Assembly: GCF_946885885.1 (NCBI RefSeq)
Contig: NZ_CAMPHN010000192.1
Span: 1 to 7,723 of the forward strand
From: an uncultured Pseudomonas sp.
Lineage (GTDB): Bacteria; Pseudomonadota; Gammaproteobacteria; Pseudomonadales; Pseudomonadaceae
DNA length: 7,723 nt
Direction: 5' to 3'
How positions within the stretch are numbered: the first letter of the stretch is position 1; every line of letters begins with the position of its first letter. Position numbers and translations under genes: made by a program. Shown here piece after piece: positions 6,633 to 7,723 of this stretch. The notes below the pieces were generated by a model, which saw only the letters and a list, made by a program, of their open reading frames with translations, was not told the DNA's origin and made no database searches.

Positions 6633-7505
6633 TCAGCTGCTGTGCCAAAGATGCACCGCGGCATAGGCGCGCCAAGGCCGCCAGGCTTCGGCAAGAACGC
6701 CGAGCTGCTTGGCGCTGATGCCGCCGGCGCCCCAGAGCGGCGACTTGAGCAACCCCAGGTCGCTGGTGGGAAACGCATCGGCCTCGCCGAAGGCGCGCAG
6801 GGCGATGTACTGCGCCGTCCAGGGGCCGATACCGGGCAGGGCGCAAAGGCGTTCGACCAGCGCCTGGCTGCCCTCGTCGATATCCAGGCGCAAGGCGCCG
6901 CTGGCGATCTGTGCGGCGAAGTGCTGCAGGCACTGCACCCGCTTGCCCGGCATGCCGATGCCCTCCAGGTTGGCGCCGGCAATCGCCGCGGGGCTGGGAA
7001 ACAGGCGTTGGGGCGCCAGCGGGTCGGGATCGGCCAGGGGCTCGCCGAGGCGATCGACCAGGCGTGCGCTGATGGTGACCGCGGCTTTCACCGTTATCTG
7101 TTGACCGACGATGGCGCGCACCGCCTGTTCGAACGGGTCGAAGGCGGTGGGCAGGCGCAGGTTCGGCTGGCGCGCGAACGAGGCGCCCAGGTGCGGGTCG
7201 TCGACGAAATGCGCGGCAATGCGCAGGGGCTCGGCATCGAGGTCGAACATGCGCCGCACCCGCTGAATCAGCGCCGGCAAACAGGCATTGGCGGAGCGGC
7301 TGTGGCGCAGCAGCAGGGCGTTCTGCGCCTCCATGGGCTGCACGTTGAACCAGCCGCTGACGCCGTCGAGCTGAAAGCTGCGGCAGTAGCCGTCGGCGCT
7401 CAGCCGTTCCACGTCCGTCAGGGCGCGCAAGGCGAAATGATCGTGAAATTGCTGCCAGCGCCAGGGCGGTCGATAGGCGAGCAGGATGGGTGGGGAGCTG
7501 GGCAT
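6633..7505 (-). CDS. alkA: DNA-3-methyladenine glycosylase II
   Basis: This base-excision repair glycosylase removes alkylated bases such as 3-methyladenine. The 290-residue product has an AlkA_N-like domain (about 5-120) and a helix-hairpin-helix GPD domain (about 125-285). The HhH hairpin is LPGIGPWTA (223-231). The catalytic aspartate is Asp249 in DAFPTSDLGL (codon 6761-6759). The C-terminus WRPWRAYAAVHLW matches E. coli AlkA, and the length is close to its 282 residues. No Ada or AraC domain is fused. The ATG at 7505 has no good Shine-Dalgarno; a promoter-like pair sits so close that the mRNA could be leaderless. It is the first gene of the leftward block alkA-glgP-ogt. I recall alkA (PA1686) also lying close to mtnD in P. 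aeruginosa, which supports the Pseudomonas assignment. Confidence 0.95.
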   Translation of the reverse strand: MPSSPPILLAYRPPWRWQQFHDHFALRALTDVERLSADGYCRSFQLDGVSGWFNVQPMEAQNALLLRHSRSANACLPALIQRVRRMFDLDAEPLRIAAHFVDDPHLGASFARQPNLRLPTAFDPFEQAVRAIVGQQITVKAAVTISARLVDRLGEPLADPDPLAPQRLFPSPAAIAGANLEGIGMPGKRVQCLQHFAAQIASGALRLDIDEGSQALVERLCALPGIGPWTAQYIALRAFGEADAFPTSDLGLLKSPLWGAGGISAKQLGVLAEAWRPWRAYAAVHLWHSS

Positions 7506-7511
7506 GGCTGG

Positions 7512-7540
7512 ACGATAGCCGGCGCGCGTGGTCTTGTCAG
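7512..7540 (-). promoter_or_regulatory. Putative alkA promoter abutting the start codon
   Basis: On the minus strand CTGACA (7540-7535) and TATCGT (7517-7512) are separated by exactly 17 bp, matching -35 at five and -10 at four of six positions. Transcription would begin at about the ATG at 7505. An 11-nt palindrome (ACTTTTAAAGT, 7551-7561) lies just upstream of the -35. No Ada-box-like sequence is clear. Confidence 0.35.
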
Positions 7541-7675
7541 GACGAAACTGACTTTTAAAGTGCAGCGAGCAGACGAGGTGCGGTGGGATTCATGCAAAGA
7601 GTTGTGTTTTTCGTAGGCAAAACAGCCGCGATAGCGCTAGTCTGCAAATGACGGTTCTGGGTTTTTCGTTCTGTA

Positions 7676-7723
7676 ATGGCCCACCGGCAACCAGTCCTGA
7701 TTTCAGGCCTGGCCTACATCAAG
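7676..7723 (+). CDS. Possible start of a rightward gene, cut by window end
   Basis: ATG at 7676 opens a frame of 16 codons (MAHRQPVLISGLAYIK) that runs off the right edge. Eleven of the 15 codons after the ATG end in G or C, as in the neighbouring genes; the competing frame from ATG 7648 has less typical codons. A stop at 7649-7651 limits any extension. No Shine-Dalgarno is evident, and 16 residues do not identify a family. If real, it is divergent from alkA. Confidence 0.3.
   Translation, partial: MAHRQPVLISGLAYIK
7691..7712. repeat. Inverted repeat at the right edge
   Basis: CCAGTCCTGA (7691-7700) and TCAGGCCTGG (7703-7712) are complementary at nine of ten positions around a 2-nt centre. 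No T-run follows on either strand, so it is not a typical terminator. It would overlap codons 6-13 of the possible gene at 7676. Confidence 0.4.

Noticed and set aside
7541..7675. Ada-box or divergent promoter upstream of alkA
   Set aside because: No sequence close to a known Ada binding site and no promoter pair with good spacing for the plus strand; the palindrome TAGCGCTA at 7632-7639 is short and may be chance.
7648..7723. Plus-strand frame from ATG 7648
   Set aside because: Codon use is less like the neighbours than the frame from 7676, and there is no ribosome-binding site.

Overview
The window is GC-rich, densely packed gammaproteobacterial DNA. The most likely source is Pseudomonas in the broad sense (possibly the stutzeri/mendocina side). 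This rests on high-GC codon use, Pseudomonas-like proteins, the order aroC - MFS transporter - mtnD, which I recall from P. aeruginosa (PA1681-PA1684, with alkA nearby), and a GTAG-headed REP/REPIN repeat. The species cannot be fixed by reading alone.

Layout. A minus-strand gene enters from the left edge with only its signal peptide visible (1-91). It diverges from aroC (chorismate synthase, 303-1394), whose probable -10 box lies inside an 18-bp near-perfect palindrome. A 71-nt REPIN (1400-1470) fills almost the whole aroC/MFS gap and stops 3 nt before the start of a 12-helix MFS transporter (1474-2673). That gene overlaps by ATGA an acireductone dioxygenase homologue, mtnD (2670-3212). A 62-aa PLDc_N-type membrane protein (3327-3515) closes the plus-strand block. 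The minus-strand block runs alkA (6633-7505), glgP (4074-6530), ogt (3529-4026 or 4050). The two blocks converge with only 13 nt between the PLDc_N and ogt stop codons. The right edge may hold the first 16 codons of a further plus-strand gene.

How the genes relate. AroC makes chorismate, the precursor of aromatic amino acids and other aromatics. AlkA and Ogt are two arms of alkylation repair (base excision of alkylated bases; direct dealkylation of O6-alkylguanine). They flank a glycogen phosphorylase on the same strand, an odd mix that may be one transcript. MtnD would belong to methionine salvage, but no other mtn gene is present and the protein has lost two of the four metal-binding residues of the family.

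Best leads: the MtnD homologue with substituted metal ligands in a stripped-down methionine-salvage locus; the REPIN with compensatory stem changes that replaces the ribosome-binding region of the MFS gene; and the palindrome over the aroC promoter. I see no phage, CRISPR, toxin-antitoxin or other clearly new multi-gene system.
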